Below, piece by piece: positions 50,792-59,700 of a stretch of 64,000 bases of DNA; position 1 is the stretch's first letter, and each line of letters opens with the position of its first letter. The translations under genes and the position numbers were made by a program. The DNA is taken from assembly GCF_900880625.1 (NCBI RefSeq), contig NZ_CAAHFB010000002.1, positions 84,900 through 148,899 of the forward strand. The letters are read 5' to 3'. Below the pieces are notes generated by a model. That model had not been told where the DNA came from, searched no databases, and saw only the letters and a list, made by a program, of their open reading frames with translations. This DNA comes from Halorhabdus rudnickae (lineage in GTDB: Archaea > Halobacteriota > Halobacteria > Halobacteriales > Haloarculaceae).

Positions 50792-52159
50792 CTAGTGGAT
50801 GTATCGTGGTTGTTCATCCCGCGAATGGCGATCTCGGCGCCGAGACTGTGGATCGCGAAGTTGATCAGTCTGTGAACGATCGTACGTTTGCCCGTGTTGA
50901 CTCTGGTCCCCATCCCCAGACCCCTCCGTCGTGGAGGTTGGAGACGTGCTCCCGCTGTTTCCGCCGGTCCCACCATCCCCGCTGTTTCCCAGCACGTCCC
51001 GAAGCCGAGACCCTGCTTGATTCAACCGCTGGCCAGTTGCATGGGCTCGAGAATTCCCCGAATTCAGGAGATACTGCCCGTCCGTCGCAACAGCCGGCTG
51101 ATCGCGTACTCCACGGGCGAAGTTCTTCCCTCCTTGCTTGGTTGTCTGGATCCGTCCTCGGGTGTTTGATACCCGCGTACGGGCCCGTTGGGCAGACATA
51201 TGCTGAGAGACACGATCAGCCATGAAGAAGAGGGCACCAGCCTGCCAGAACAAGACAAGTGGAGAGACGACCGCGAGTAACGGAATGATGAGCGCTGTCA
51301 ACCAAGCTCCGAACTCGCCGGCTGACGGGCCAATACTGGTTCCGAGAAGATCACCGAGTCGGAAGAGCAGTGCAACTGGCACCGTCATGAACAAGAAGGG
51401 AACGTAGAACCCGGCCAGCTTCTTCATGAATTTCGAGACCAGTGAGAACGGCCCCACGCCGGGAATCCAGAAGACGATGAGGAGCGGCATGAGGAGGACG
51501 AACAAGTAGAGGGCTACATGGCGAGCGAGATAGATCAGGCCAATCAAGATGAATAGCAGGAAGTTCGCAGATAGTGCGACAACTGTACCGAGAACGCCCA
51601 TCCCGCCAAAAGATAGCTCTTGGAATAACGTGACGTCAGCCACAGTAGGAATGAGAAATCTGGATAAAGCATCCATGAACTGGAGGGAGAGAGCAGCAAT
51701 CCACCACCAAGAAAGTACCCCCAATAAGCCAGCAAATGCCCGCTTCTTGAGCTTTGATCGATGAAATCCATTGAACAGGTGGCTTGTGGATTCAAGAAAT
51801 ATCACTACCCCAATAGCTAATCCAAAAAGGGATAATGTCAATGGGATGATTGTATCCCAATAGTACCCGTGGATAGTAGGCCAAGCTCCGTTGGTCGGCT
51901 GGTTGAATACCGCATCAGGATGAGGAGTTCCTACAACTGTCTGTAGAACTGCGTCTCCATGAGTCTCGATAACCGTCCTAATCGGAGTAAACAGTATTCT
52001 GAGCAATTCCTGAATTGCACCGATAATGATATCGCCTAAGACACCGCCACCTTCTCCACTATCTCCATCACTTTGGGCTACGACTGGTATACTCTCAAGG
52101 ACTACTAATCCTAATACACAAATAGTTAGCCTAGTAGCATACGTCCGAATACTACGCAT
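50792..52159 (-). CDS. VirB6/TrbL-like polytopic membrane protein
   Basis: About 455 aa with an N-terminal signal sequence (LTICVLGLVVLESIPVVAQS), then seven or so membrane helices (for example IIPLTLSLFGLAIGVVIFLE, FLLFILIGLIYLARHVALYL, LIIPLLAVVSPLVLFWQAGA) and a Ser/Gly/Gln-rich cytoplasmic tail of about 110 residues. This is the expected channel component of the T4SS. Start ATG 52159, with ggaggtga upstream; it overlaps the lipoprotein gene by 8 bp. Confidence 0.82.
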   Translation of the reverse strand: MRSIRTYATRLTICVLGLVVLESIPVVAQSDGDSGEGGGVLGDIIIGAIQELLRILFTPIRTVIETHGDAVLQTVVGTPHPDAVFNQPTNGAWPTIHGYYWDTIIPLTLSLFGLAIGVVIFLESTSHLFNGFHRSKLKKRAFAGLLGVLSWWWIAALSLQFMDALSRFLIPTVADVTLFQELSFGGMGVLGTVVALSANFLLFILIGLIYLARHVALYLFVLLMPLLIVFWIPGVGPFSLVSKFMKKLAGFYVPFLFMTVPVALLFRLGDLLGTSIGPSAGEFGAWLTALIIPLLAVVSPLVLFWQAGALFFMADRVSQHMSAQRARTRVSNTRGRIQTTKQGGKNFARGVRDQPAVATDGQYLLNSGNSRAHATGQRLNQAGSRLRDVLGNSGDGGTGGNSGSTSPTSTTEGSGDGDQSQHGQTYDRSQTDQLRDPQSRRRDRHSRDEQPRYIH

Positions 52160-53045
52160 TACCCTCACCTCCATCCAACAGCTCGATCTTGACGTTCTTG
52201 CAGGAATGTTGAATGGCTGCCTGATCACGTACATGATACCCTCCAGAAATTTTCGCCCGGATCGGTTGCTCAAAATCACCGTGAGGGGTTTGCACGATGA
52301 CAGCTAGCTCGGCGGTATCTCCTTCACAAGAGACTTCGTCGGTATCGCTGAAGACGAGAACACGTCGTTTCTTGAGGAATTCTCTCTCTATCCCGGGAGC
52401 GAGGAATTCATCGGATGGATTGTCAGGTCGTTCAAAGACCGTATCCACAAAACTGTCTCCTTCGATTACCTCCGGTGCGTTCGGATAAGGTGTATTTCTG
52501 AATCCAATATTGTAGATCCACGTCGGTCCAGTTCCGACGTTTTCGAGAGTTACGATCAGTCCACCAGTGCTGTTTTGATCGTCCTCAGCGAGTTCAGGTT
52601 CAACAGCCACGACGTTGATTTCTGGGCGGAGTTCGATGGGGAGTGATGCAGACGATTCACCGGAAACCGCGACGAGATCATACTCGCCGGCCGTGTACGA
52701 TCCGCCGGTTTTGAAGACGATCTGGAGTTCTGCTCTCGTTTCCCCTTCTGCGACGCCAGTCTGTCTGAACAAGTTCCCATCTGGATCAATGAGGTTGATC
52801 CGATCAATATCGTGATCCTGGGGAAGCGTAACGACAAGATTCGGACCCTCTATGTCGACATCCTCAAACACTGACTCCGCGGGTGGAGTGAATTGATTCG
52901 TCGCTGTTTCGTTCTCGTTCGTACTCTCGGAACAACCGGCTACCCCAGCGATGATGGTCCCACCGGTATACGCCAACAGCTGGCGCCGACTGATTGACTG
53001 CTTTGCGGACGCTTCGACCGTCGGTGATGAGGTATTGTCAGTCAC
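52152..53045 (-). CDS. Tat-dependent lipoprotein of the transfer operon
   Basis: About 297 aa. The signal is SRRQLLAYTGGTIIAGVAGC, with a twin-arginine motif and an LxGC-type lipobox (Cys near 38), so it is exported folded and anchored by lipid, as most haloarchaeal lipoproteins are. The mature part is beta-rich with repeated immunoglobulin-like strands (GGLIVTLENVGTGPTWIYNI). It may form the outer part of the transfer apparatus. Start GTG 53045 (TGA/GTG overlap) or ATG 53057. Confidence 0.75.
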   Translation of the reverse strand: MTDNTSSPTVEASAKQSISRRQLLAYTGGTIIAGVAGCSESTNENETATNQFTPPAESVFEDVDIEGPNLVVTLPQDHDIDRINLIDPDGNLFRQTGVAEGETRAELQIVFKTGGSYTAGEYDLVAVSGESSASLPIELRPEINVVAVEPELAEDDQNSTGGLIVTLENVGTGPTWIYNIGFRNTPYPNAPEVIEGDSFVDTVFERPDNPSDEFLAPGIEREFLKKRRVLVFSDTDEVSCEGDTAELAVIVQTPHGDFEQPIRAKISGGYHVRDQAAIQHSCKNVKIELLDGGEGNA

Positions 53046-54736
53046 AGTCCCCTCCATGGTGGCCAGACTCGCCACCCCGTGAATCGGTCAATTATGAATA
53101 CCGCCAAGAGAAACAGCGAGACTGGGACACTGAAGCGGAACAGTGTAGCCAGTAGTTGCAGAATCGGGCCCTGAAGTAGGGCAGTCGCAGTATCGCCCGT
53201 ATACCCTGGCCGATTCTGCCACCAGTGTCCGGGTTCGTACCGGGCGGAAACACCGTCTGGCGGTCGTTCCAGGGTGACAGTCACAGTACCGTTCTCACTC
53301 GTATTCAGGCGGCGATCGTTGACAACTACGTAGCCGTCCCGCCGTGCCGTGTTGATCGGAGTGCCGTCCGTCGCGCGTTCGAGACAGACCTGTACCGTCG
53401 CTGTCCGCTCTGTTGCGTTCCGTACTGACAGCGTCAGGTTACTCTCGTGGATTTGGACCCGTCCGAACTGCTCTGTCGGCCGGTTTGCGTGGACGCCACG
53501 AACTAATCCCCAGGCACGAACAGATGAGAGGTTCTCCTCCGTCTTCGTTCGAGTCGCGATGCCGAAGCTGGCCGTGTAGGGTTCGCTCAGGATGTCAAGC
53601 TGTACCTTGTCGGGGAGCTGTGGTGGCTCTATCTGCCGTCCGTAGACATCGAGGATCGTTACGTTGCGGCGTGGCGTCGGTGTAGGTCCTGTCTCGATAG
53701 GATAGGCGTTGACCTGGAGCGGATGCAGCGGTGAATGAATCGTCCGCTGTCCATCGTTTGAATCCACAACGAGCGTATCCCAATCTTTGTCGCGGGCCGA
53801 ATAGAAGCGCCAGACTCCCCGTACATCTCCATTGGGGAGTTTATGGCCGAGCCATGGTTGGTTTTTGAAGACGACCAGTCCGAGATCGCCGTTCGGGTAC
53901 CGGGCCATGAAGCCCACCACGACGAGTTCGTATTTCGTGACCTGGACCGAATCAGATACTGTGACCTCTTCCGTGGGATAGGAAACTGACGTCCACCAGT
54001 TCGCGCACTCCCCGTCGAGATTGTGGTTGGTACACAATTGGACAGTCTTTTGCAGTCGAACAGAGATGTTTGCCTGCAGGGTTACTTGCTGACTGAGGCC
54101 AGCGATATCGTCCAGGGTATATGAGAGTGCTGGCGTATGTGATCCTGGAGCACTCGAGTTGTACGCACCGTCGACGAACAGCGTCGTCTCTTCGATATGG
54201 TGGTCCCGTAGACTCCAAAAGACGCGTCGATCGCCGGAAGTATCGTCCGGTGGGACGGCGACCCGATAATCGACTGTTCCACGAAGGGTTCCGTTTGGCG
54301 CAACGTACAGTGGTTGATGTGACGGAGAGAGTCGAGCGTGCGTCGCCGGTTGGACGGAAAATATCTCGATGTACGCTTCTCGGATGAATCGCTCGTCAGT
54401 GAGGTCGGCATCTGGTGGATAGATCGATACGGAGCTGTTTGTTGCCGGGAACTCTTGATGTTCTCCTCGGTTCCACTGTTCGACGGCCTGGGGTGGCGAA
54501 TCAAACGGGATATCCGTTCCGTTCCCGAGTTGTTCCATTGCCGATTCATTATCCTTCGTCGTACCGTTCGTTCCATCCTGATCGGCGGACCAGAGTTTAT
54601 TGAACGTCTCCTCTGAGACATCGTGATCCGTACTGTTCGGAGGATGGGCGGTTGTTGGTCCGACCGCGATTGCACCGACAAGAGGAGAGATGAGGAGCAT
54701 CATGAGTACGACCCCGGATGTCCCGTCAGAATCCAC
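53042..54736 (-). CDS. Secreted surface protein of the transfer operon, C-terminal membrane anchor
   Basis: About 564 aa starting at GTG 54736, which overlaps the pilin-like gene by 11 bp. A signal sequence (VLMMLLISPLVGAIAV) is followed by a large Ser/Thr/Asn-rich extracellular domain with many NxS/T sites, and a C-terminal helix (FSVPVSLFLLAVFIIDRF). Placed between pilin-like and lipoprotein genes, it is a candidate adhesin or mating-pair protein. No known family recognised. Only the C-terminal anchor and position support the role. Confidence 0.68.
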   Translation of the reverse strand: MDSDGTSGVVLMMLLISPLVGAIAVGPTTAHPPNSTDHDVSEETFNKLWSADQDGTNGTTKDNESAMEQLGNGTDIPFDSPPQAVEQWNRGEHQEFPATNSSVSIYPPDADLTDERFIREAYIEIFSVQPATHARLSPSHQPLYVAPNGTLRGTVDYRVAVPPDDTSGDRRVFWSLRDHHIEETTLFVDGAYNSSAPGSHTPALSYTLDDIAGLSQQVTLQANISVRLQKTVQLCTNHNLDGECANWWTSVSYPTEEVTVSDSVQVTKYELVVVGFMARYPNGDLGLVVFKNQPWLGHKLPNGDVRGVWRFYSARDKDWDTLVVDSNDGQRTIHSPLHPLQVNAYPIETGPTPTPRRNVTILDVYGRQIEPPQLPDKVQLDILSEPYTASFGIATRTKTEENLSSVRAWGLVRGVHANRPTEQFGRVQIHESNLTLSVRNATERTATVQVCLERATDGTPINTARRDGYVVVNDRRLNTSENGTVTVTLERPPDGVSARYEPGHWWQNRPGYTGDTATALLQGPILQLLATLFRFSVPVSLFLLAVFIIDRFTGWRVWPPWRGL

Positions 54737-55163
54737 AGCTTGTCCCACCAACCACGATATTGTTGAGAATGAACTGGACGATCTCCGTACCGAGTGGCGC
54801 GACGATAACACCCCAGAGTAGGCCCTGATTGCGGACCGTCTTCATCTCCTTTTTCCAATCAGACCGTCGCGTAAACGGAATTGCCACAGTGGCACCGAGG
54901 GCGAGAACACCGCCAATGAGCGGGCCCCCGAATTGGATGATGGCGAATATGTTCTCGATCGTGGCGGCCATGTTCGTCCCGCAGAATGCGGATCCGGTCC
55001 CCGCAGTCGAATTGTTCGATTGAGCGGCCGCCGTGCCGACAAACAGAAGCAGTGGCAACAGCGACAGGAGAATCGGGCCGACGGATCGATGAATTACACG
55101 GACCACAGAAGTCGTTTCACCAGTACTGGCCGACGTCTTCCCGGTCGAAGTCTGCGCACACAT
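54726..55163 (-). CDS. VirB2/TrbC pilin-like small membrane protein
   Basis: 145 aa. A signal-type helix (PILLSLLPLLLFVGTAAAQS) with an Ala-Ala-Ala-Gln cleavage region, then two hydrophobic segments (AIIQFGGPLIGGVLALGATV and LLWGVIVAPLGTEIVQFI). Length and topology match VirB2/TrbC conjugative pilins. It is the first gene of the transfer operon. Confidence 0.7.
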   Translation of the reverse strand: MCAQTSTGKTSASTGETTSVVRVIHRSVGPILLSLLPLLLFVGTAAAQSNNSTAGTGSAFCGTNMAATIENIFAIIQFGGPLIGGVLALGATVAIPFTRRSDWKKEMKTVRNQGLLWGVIVAPLGTEIVQFILNNIVVGGTSCGF

Positions 55164-55485
55164 TATCAGTGCGCAGGACGAGCGTGCTCAAAAACAGTTA
55201 GAGAATTGTAATGAATTTGTAGTTCTTCAAAGTCTCCAAGTTCTCTAGAGAAGTTCGAATTCTACTGGGGTATATTCCCGGATCAGTCTGAGTGGATATG
55301 ATATTAAACACTGATTTATCGACGACTTCTGGAGACACAGAATCGAGTAGCGAAAACGAGTTTGCGCGGCTTAAATGCGTCTCCCCCAACAGAAATACGA
55401 CTGGCTTCAAGAAGAACTTGACTCGTTTACTATCCTCTTCAATGTACTCCGATCTCAGGTCGACGGACTTGATTCCAACTGACGA
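55164..55485. other. Gene-free interval upstream of the transfer operon
   Basis: About 320 bp of lower G+C, holding the promoter region of the transfer operon (start 55163). Open frames here are short and not protein-like. No repeats noticed. Confidence 0.4.
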
Positions 55486-55770
55486 CTAGATCTTGATCGG
55501 AGCGATGAGAAGAAGCGGGATCTCTTCGCCTTCGAAGTAGTATTGCTTGACTGTTGTTACGTCATCGAATTCCGATGCTCCTTGGGGAAGAGTGATTGTC
55601 CGGGCAGAGTCGTGCTCGTGAACTGAATAGATTCCAAGCTCGGAGAGATCCTCACTTTCGGTCGGATTGAGTGCTTTACTCACCTCTTTAAGCCAGGTTT
55701 CAATTGACGTTGTGGGCCCGTTTTCCCCATCGGGATCAATGCCCCTACTACCGAGACTCGCTCGAGCCAT
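55486..55770 (-). CDS. Small hypothetical protein
   Basis: 94 aa: IETWLKEVSKALNPTESEDL, SELGIYSVHEHDSARTITL and VKQYYFEGEEIPLLLIAPIK, a balanced alpha/beta composition. A TATA-like tttatagg lies 30-37 bp before the ATG at 55770. No family recognised. A possible small gene on the opposite strand starts at 55856. Confidence 0.5.
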   Translation of the reverse strand: MARASLGSRGIDPDGENGPTTSIETWLKEVSKALNPTESEDLSELGIYSVHEHDSARTITLPQGASEFDDVTTVKQYYFEGEEIPLLLIAPIKI

Positions 55771-55855
55771 GCTACATCTAAATATACTTAATCCATACCT
55801 ATAAAAAAGTACTGTTTATATACATTTTCCATATACACTATTTTGCGAGAGGTGT

Positions 55856-56080
55856 ATGGATCAATCGTCCTTCGGGGCGAGTTATGGAGAGGCATTAAGC
55901 CAGGCCTTAAGATCCGGTCCCGTTGGGACGATAAGGATCGCCGGTGGAACGGGTACAAGTGACCACCCAACTGGGTCCAGCTGTGGTAGTGGCCATTTTC
56001 GAAGATACTGGGTAGTTAAGCGTGCAGGCTGTATCTGGGCGGGCACAGTTATTAACCAACAGGACAGAGCATCCCGGTGA
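55856..56080 (+). CDS. Possible small protein near palindrome copy 7
   Basis: A 74-aa frame starting MDQSSFGASYGEALSQALRS with gagaggtgt just before the ATG and tttatatac about 35-45 bp upstream. The end of the frame runs through palindrome copy 7 and has poor composition, so either only the first part is real or it is spurious. Otherwise the interval 55771-56121 holds only the palindrome. Confidence 0.25.
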   Translation: MDQSSFGASYGEALSQALRSGPVGTIRIAGGTGTSDHPTGSSCGSGHFRRYWVVKRAGCIWAGTVINQQDRASR

Positions 56081-56092
56081 AATGTTGGTTAA
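56052..56092. repeat. Palindrome copy 7 (N21 centre)
   Basis: Arms TTAACCAACA at 56052-56061 and TGTTGGTTAA at 56083-56092. It is 30 bp past the stop of xseB. 28 kb separate it from copy 6; the intervening CBASS and transfer regions have none. Confidence 0.78.
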
Positions 56093-56121
56093 TCCGGACG
56101 ATTTGCCGACTGCCGCGCCGA

Positions 56122-56304
56122 TCACTCGATCTCGATGACTTCACCATCCCCGTCTTGGAGCCGCTCTCGGATTTCGGACAGCAGATTCTGACCCTCATCG
56201 TATAGCTCACGGCCGTCCTCGAGCGACACGTCGTCTGCATCGAGCCGGTCGATGATCTCTTTGACCCGGTCCATTTGCCGTTTGATGTCGGGATCCTTCG
56301 GCAT
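56122..56304 (-). CDS. xseB: Exodeoxyribonuclease VII small subunit
   Basis: 60 aa forming a helical hairpin: MDRVKEIIDRLDADDVSLED, GRELYDEGQNLLSEIRERLQ, acidic tail. Length and the LEDGxxLYDEG pattern fit XseB. It binds XseA, encoded 2 bp upstream, to make exonuclease VII, which degrades single-stranded DNA. Confidence 0.8.
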   Translation of the reverse strand: MPKDPDIKRQMDRVKEIIDRLDADDVSLEDGRELYDEGQNLLSEIRERLQDGDGEVIEIE

Positions 56305-56306
56305 TC

Positions 56307-57359
56307 TCAGATCACTCCAAGCCAGAGGGCGGTGATAAGCAATAACAGCAGGAGGAGGACAGCAATCGTGGCCTTGTAATAGACCGTCGGAAGGCCCTCG
56401 AGAGCGGTCGCCTCCTCGACTGCCTCAGCCAGTTCCTGTTCGTGTTCGTGCTCCTGCTCGAAGGTTTCGTAGGCAGCCTCGAGCTGTTGCTCCAACGGTT
56501 CGATCTCGCTAGCGAGGAAGTCATTCCGCGACTTCGCGATGTACTCGCCGGCGGCCGTCGGCGTGATCGCGGCCATATCCGCCACCCGGTCCGCGATCAA
56601 CTGGTCGTCAGTATGGCCGATGGCAGTCACAATCGGCGTGTTCGCGGTGAAAGTCGCTTCTGCGACCCGCTCCGTGTTGAACGCCTGGAGATCCGAATCG
56701 CTCCCACCACCGCGGCCGACGATGATTGCGTCGACGTCCTTTGAACGGTCCAGATGGTGAATCCCGTTCGCGATGGACGTCGGTGCCTCCGACCCCTGGA
56801 CGGTTGCGTCCTTCACCAGGATATCGACGGTGGGATCCTGCTCGTGGATCGCGTTCTGGATGTCGTAGCGAGCGTCGCCCCGGAGTGAGGTTACGACACC
56901 GACCCGCTCCGGGAACGCCGGCGGGCGCTGTTTCTGCTCGTCGTCGAACCAGCCACGCTCTTCAAGTTCGCTTCGCAGTCGTTCAACGGCAGCTGCCTGG
57001 TCGCCGTCGCCGACGACGATCATCTCCCACGGTTTGAGGTCGATTTTCCCACCTTCGACCCAGTAGTCGATATCGCCCTCGAGGATGACCTCGGTTCCGT
57101 CCTTGAGGTCAGCATCCATCTCCCGGTAGCGGTTCGCCCAGATCATACAGGGAAGCTCAGCGTCGCCGTCGGTGAGCGTAAAGTAGAGCGCAGTACTGTT
57201 CTGATGGAAATCAGTGACCTCGCCGATACAGCGGACGGCCTGGAGTTCAGACGACTGTTCGATGAAGGAGGCAATCCGCTCGTTCAGGTCGCTAACTGAA
57301 AGAACCTCTGTGGTCGCGGGCTGCTTTTCCCGTTGGTCAGCATTCGATGCATCGTCCAT
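56307..57359 (-). CDS. xseA: Exodeoxyribonuclease VII large subunit with C-terminal membrane helix
   Basis: 350 aa. An N-terminal OB fold (LSVSDLNERIASFIEQSSEL, ALYFTLTDGDAELPCMIWAN) precedes the catalytic core (RVGVVTSLRGDARYDI, AIIVGRGGGSDSDLQAFNTE, VTAIGHTDDQLIADRVADMA). The long helical tail of bacterial XseA is cut to about 45 residues, followed by a hydrophobic helix (IAVLLLLLLLITALWLGVI, about 331-350). Membrane attachment of ExoVII is unusual. It may act on single strands at the transfer site (inference). Confidence 0.85.
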   Translation of the reverse strand: MDDASNADQREKQPATTEVLSVSDLNERIASFIEQSSELQAVRCIGEVTDFHQNSTALYFTLTDGDAELPCMIWANRYREMDADLKDGTEVILEGDIDYWVEGGKIDLKPWEMIVVGDGDQAAAVERLRSELEERGWFDDEQKQRPPAFPERVGVVTSLRGDARYDIQNAIHEQDPTVDILVKDATVQGSEAPTSIANGIHHLDRSKDVDAIIVGRGGGSDSDLQAFNTERVAEATFTANTPIVTAIGHTDDQLIADRVADMAAITPTAAGEYIAKSRNDFLASEIEPLEQQLEAAYETFEQEHEHEQELAEAVEEATALEGLPTVYYKATIAVLLLLLLLITALWLGVI

Positions 57360-57429
57360 TCAATTAGGCAATTTCGCGATAGTGTCTTGAAAAGGTAACT
57401 CTGGCTGAGGAGGGTATTGTCCGTAGTCG

Positions 57430-58677
57430 CTATTCTGAATCACTATCGATTTCGTCCAGAGCCTCTGTTGCGACATCGCCCAACTCTCCGGCCTCAATAT
57501 GTGAGTAGCGCTCGCGGACCATCTCCTCTGAGTTGTCGAGGTAACGGGCTGCCACGGTGTACCCGAACGCGCGGACGAGGACTTCACCCATGCCACGTCG
57601 ACCGCCGTGGGGAGCGAGATAGTCGTGCTTCGGATGGTCGATGTCGATCTCTGCGGCCTCTGATAGTCGCTGGAGAATCGACCGGGCACCATCGGTCGTG
57701 ATCGACGGAGCGCGAATATCCTCGTCGAGCGCCAACAAAAGGTCACGAGCGTACTCGTTACGTCGCTCGTCGATTCCATCCGGGCGTTCTCCTCGGTCGG
57801 CGAGTTCATCCTGGACGAGCCCTGCGAGCGTCCGCTGATCGAATGTCGGAAACACCGGCCAGCGGTCCGTTGGTGGGTCCATCAGCTGACGGTAGCTCCG
57901 CAGCGGCGAGATCACCGGGTCGGGAAGACTCGCGGCGTCCCACTGCTGTTTCTTCCGGTAGACATCCATACTCCCGTCGTCGAGCGAAAGGTCCTCCCAG
58001 CGGACGCCGCGCCGGCGTGGGTCGTTCGGATCCCGGAGCAGTTCTCCGACACGGACAGCCGTGTACGCGAGGACGAACACGAGGGCACGATCACGAGCAG
58101 CTTTTAGTGCCGTGTATCGCGCCCGCTGCTTGTCGAGAGGATCTGTATCCTCCGGGAGTGTCGTGTACGTTTCGATGGCGTCGCGGGCTCGCTCGTCGAC
58201 GTGGCGGGTAAGCGCGTGGCGCTGCTCGGACGTCCAGGCTTGCTGATCGCCGGGCTTGCGGGCGTCATCCTCGGGGAGTGGGGCCATCGCACTCGCCCGC
58301 TGGGCGTAATGCACTTCGAGATAGCCCTCGTTGACGCACCAGCCGCACCACGCAGAGATATAGCGATAATAGGTTTGTACAGTGTTCTGCTTGAGTCCCC
58401 GATCGCCGGCGAGATGCCGGGCGTACTCACGGAAGACGCGTTCGTCGAGATCCTCGAAGGTGGGTTTACGCTCGACATCGTTGGGGACGATCCCGGTCCA
58501 GTCGTCTCCGCGGTCGCCGGCTGCCCACTCGGCGAATCGCTCGAGTTCGCGGGCGACGTTCCGGCGGTAGTTCCCGCCCTCGCCCCCACGGCCCTTGCCC
58601 TTGTCTTGCAGGTAGCGATCGAAGGAACTCGTGAGCGCTGTCGTACCGTCGCGTGTCGATGAAGGGTTCTGATTCAT
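57430..58677 (-). CDS. Tyrosine recombinase/integrase (XerC/D-like)
   Basis: 415 aa. An N-terminal SAM-like core-binding domain (about 15-130) is followed by the catalytic domain: Arg in YTAVRVGELLRDP, His-x-x-Arg in PHGGRRGMGEVLV, and the nucleophilic Tyr in MVRERYSHIEAGELG. Site-specific recombination at direct sites; in haloarchaea such enzymes resolve dimers or integrate elements. No matching att sequence was found in the window. Confidence 0.85.
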   Translation of the reverse strand: MNQNPSSTRDGTTALTSSFDRYLQDKGKGRGGEGGNYRRNVARELERFAEWAAGDRGDDWTGIVPNDVERKPTFEDLDERVFREYARHLAGDRGLKQNTVQTYYRYISAWCGWCVNEGYLEVHYAQRASAMAPLPEDDARKPGDQQAWTSEQRHALTRHVDERARDAIETYTTLPEDTDPLDKQRARYTALKAARDRALVFVLAYTAVRVGELLRDPNDPRRRGVRWEDLSLDDGSMDVYRKKQQWDAASLPDPVISPLRSYRQLMDPPTDRWPVFPTFDQRTLAGLVQDELADRGERPDGIDERRNEYARDLLLALDEDIRAPSITTDGARSILQRLSEAAEIDIDHPKHDYLAPHGGRRGMGEVLVRAFGYTVAARYLDNSEEMVRERYSHIEAGELGDVATEALDEIDSDSE

Positions 58678-58686
58678 ACGGGTTCG

Positions 58687-59292
58687 TCACGGGAGTAGGT
58701 GGTCGTCCAGAATATCGCTACAATCAATCGGAATTCCCTCCCACACAGCTTTAACAGCGTTGTATCCGGTCCAGCCCTCACGTTCCAACAGCTCCCCGCA
58801 CGCTTCACAGAACTCACGACGCGAAATGAGCTCGTTGTCGTAGAGGATATAGAACAGGAACGGCGGTGTCACAACACGGATATCTTCGTCTTGGTCGTCG
58901 ACAACGCGGCGAATCGAACGCCGGCCCACTGCGTCCATCAAGATGACGTAGTCGATAGCCTCCGGATTCTGTACCACTTCCTGTCGGAGCGATTCCTCGC
59001 CAGCGTCCGCTCCGTGGGGCCGTGGCACGCTCGTCACTTGGGTGAGTGGTGTTTCGTCATCTTCGAGCGCATCAAGCACAGTACGACTCCCGTAATGTAG
59101 CCGGTATGTGCGGCTTCCCTCTGGTGCGGTGTCGTGCGTATTTTCGACGTGCTGCTTGAGTTCCTGGTTACAGACGTTTGTCGTCGTGAGGCTGACGTGT
59201 CCACTGACTTGAGGCCACAAGGAGCTATTCGCAACAGCAATCAGCGTGTCCGTATCGACGAGGATCGGATACCGTGTGTCGGCGCTAGCCAT
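58687..59292 (-). CDS. PIN-domain toxin-like protein
   Basis: 201 aa. ILVDTDTLIAVANSSLWPQV gives the first acid, TNVCNQELKQHVE the second, and an acid pair sits in AIDYVILMDAVGRRSIRRVV. C-terminal helices (REFCEACGELLEREGWTGYN) follow. The ATG directly follows the TAA of the upstream gene, so the two are coupled. Probably RNA-cleaving. Confidence 0.68.
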   Translation of the reverse strand: MASADTRYPILVDTDTLIAVANSSLWPQVSGHVSLTTTNVCNQELKQHVENTHDTAPEGSRTYRLHYGSRTVLDALEDDETPLTQVTSVPRPHGADAGEESLRQEVVQNPEAIDYVILMDAVGRRSIRRVVDDQDEDIRVVTPPFLFYILYDNELISRREFCEACGELLEREGWTGYNAVKAVWEGIPIDCSDILDDHLLP

Positions 59293-59604
59293 TTAGACGA
59301 GATAGTCACTAGTGTCGTCAGCGGCAGCCTCACGGAAGGCATCAATATCCTCTTCGAGGAGGTCGAGTTCGCCACCGAGGAGCACTCGAGCAGCGTCCTT
59401 CGAGAGGTCACCTGCCGAATAGCGCTCATAAATCGCGATTTTGTCGTCGTCCGTCATCGATTGCCGAAGCAACTGCGTAAGCCCCTCCCGTGCGAGTTCG
59501 CTGATATTGATGCCACCCAGATGGACGGAATCCAGTTCGGTTGCCGCTTCCTTGAGCGGGCCAGCACGGAATTTGATTGTTTCGTCGAGCGATTCCTGAC
59601 TCAT
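59293..59604 (-). CDS. Probable antitoxin of the PIN protein
   Basis: About 103 aa, start ATG 59604. LDETIKFRAGPLKEAATEL, then VHLGGINISELAREGLTQLL looks like a ribbon-helix-helix type DNA-binding N-terminus; the acidic C-terminus could wrap the toxin. It ends exactly where the PIN gene starts. Confidence 0.6.
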   Translation of the reverse strand: MSQESLDETIKFRAGPLKEAATELDSVHLGGINISELAREGLTQLLRQSMTDDDKIAIYERYSAGDLSKDAARVLLGGELDLLEEDIDAFREAAADDTSDYLV

Positions 59605-59700
59605 AATAGGAGGATACACGGGCCGGTTTGATAAGTTGTTCCCCTATGTGTGAACACTTAGGCACAGACCTACACGAGAACAGTAGCTGTCGACACGTCG

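Noticed and set aside
8569..56092. Integron attC sites as an explanation for the seven palindromes
   Set aside because: The arms do not contain the GTTRRRY core and no integron-type integrase was found. Kept only as a generic cassette-border idea.
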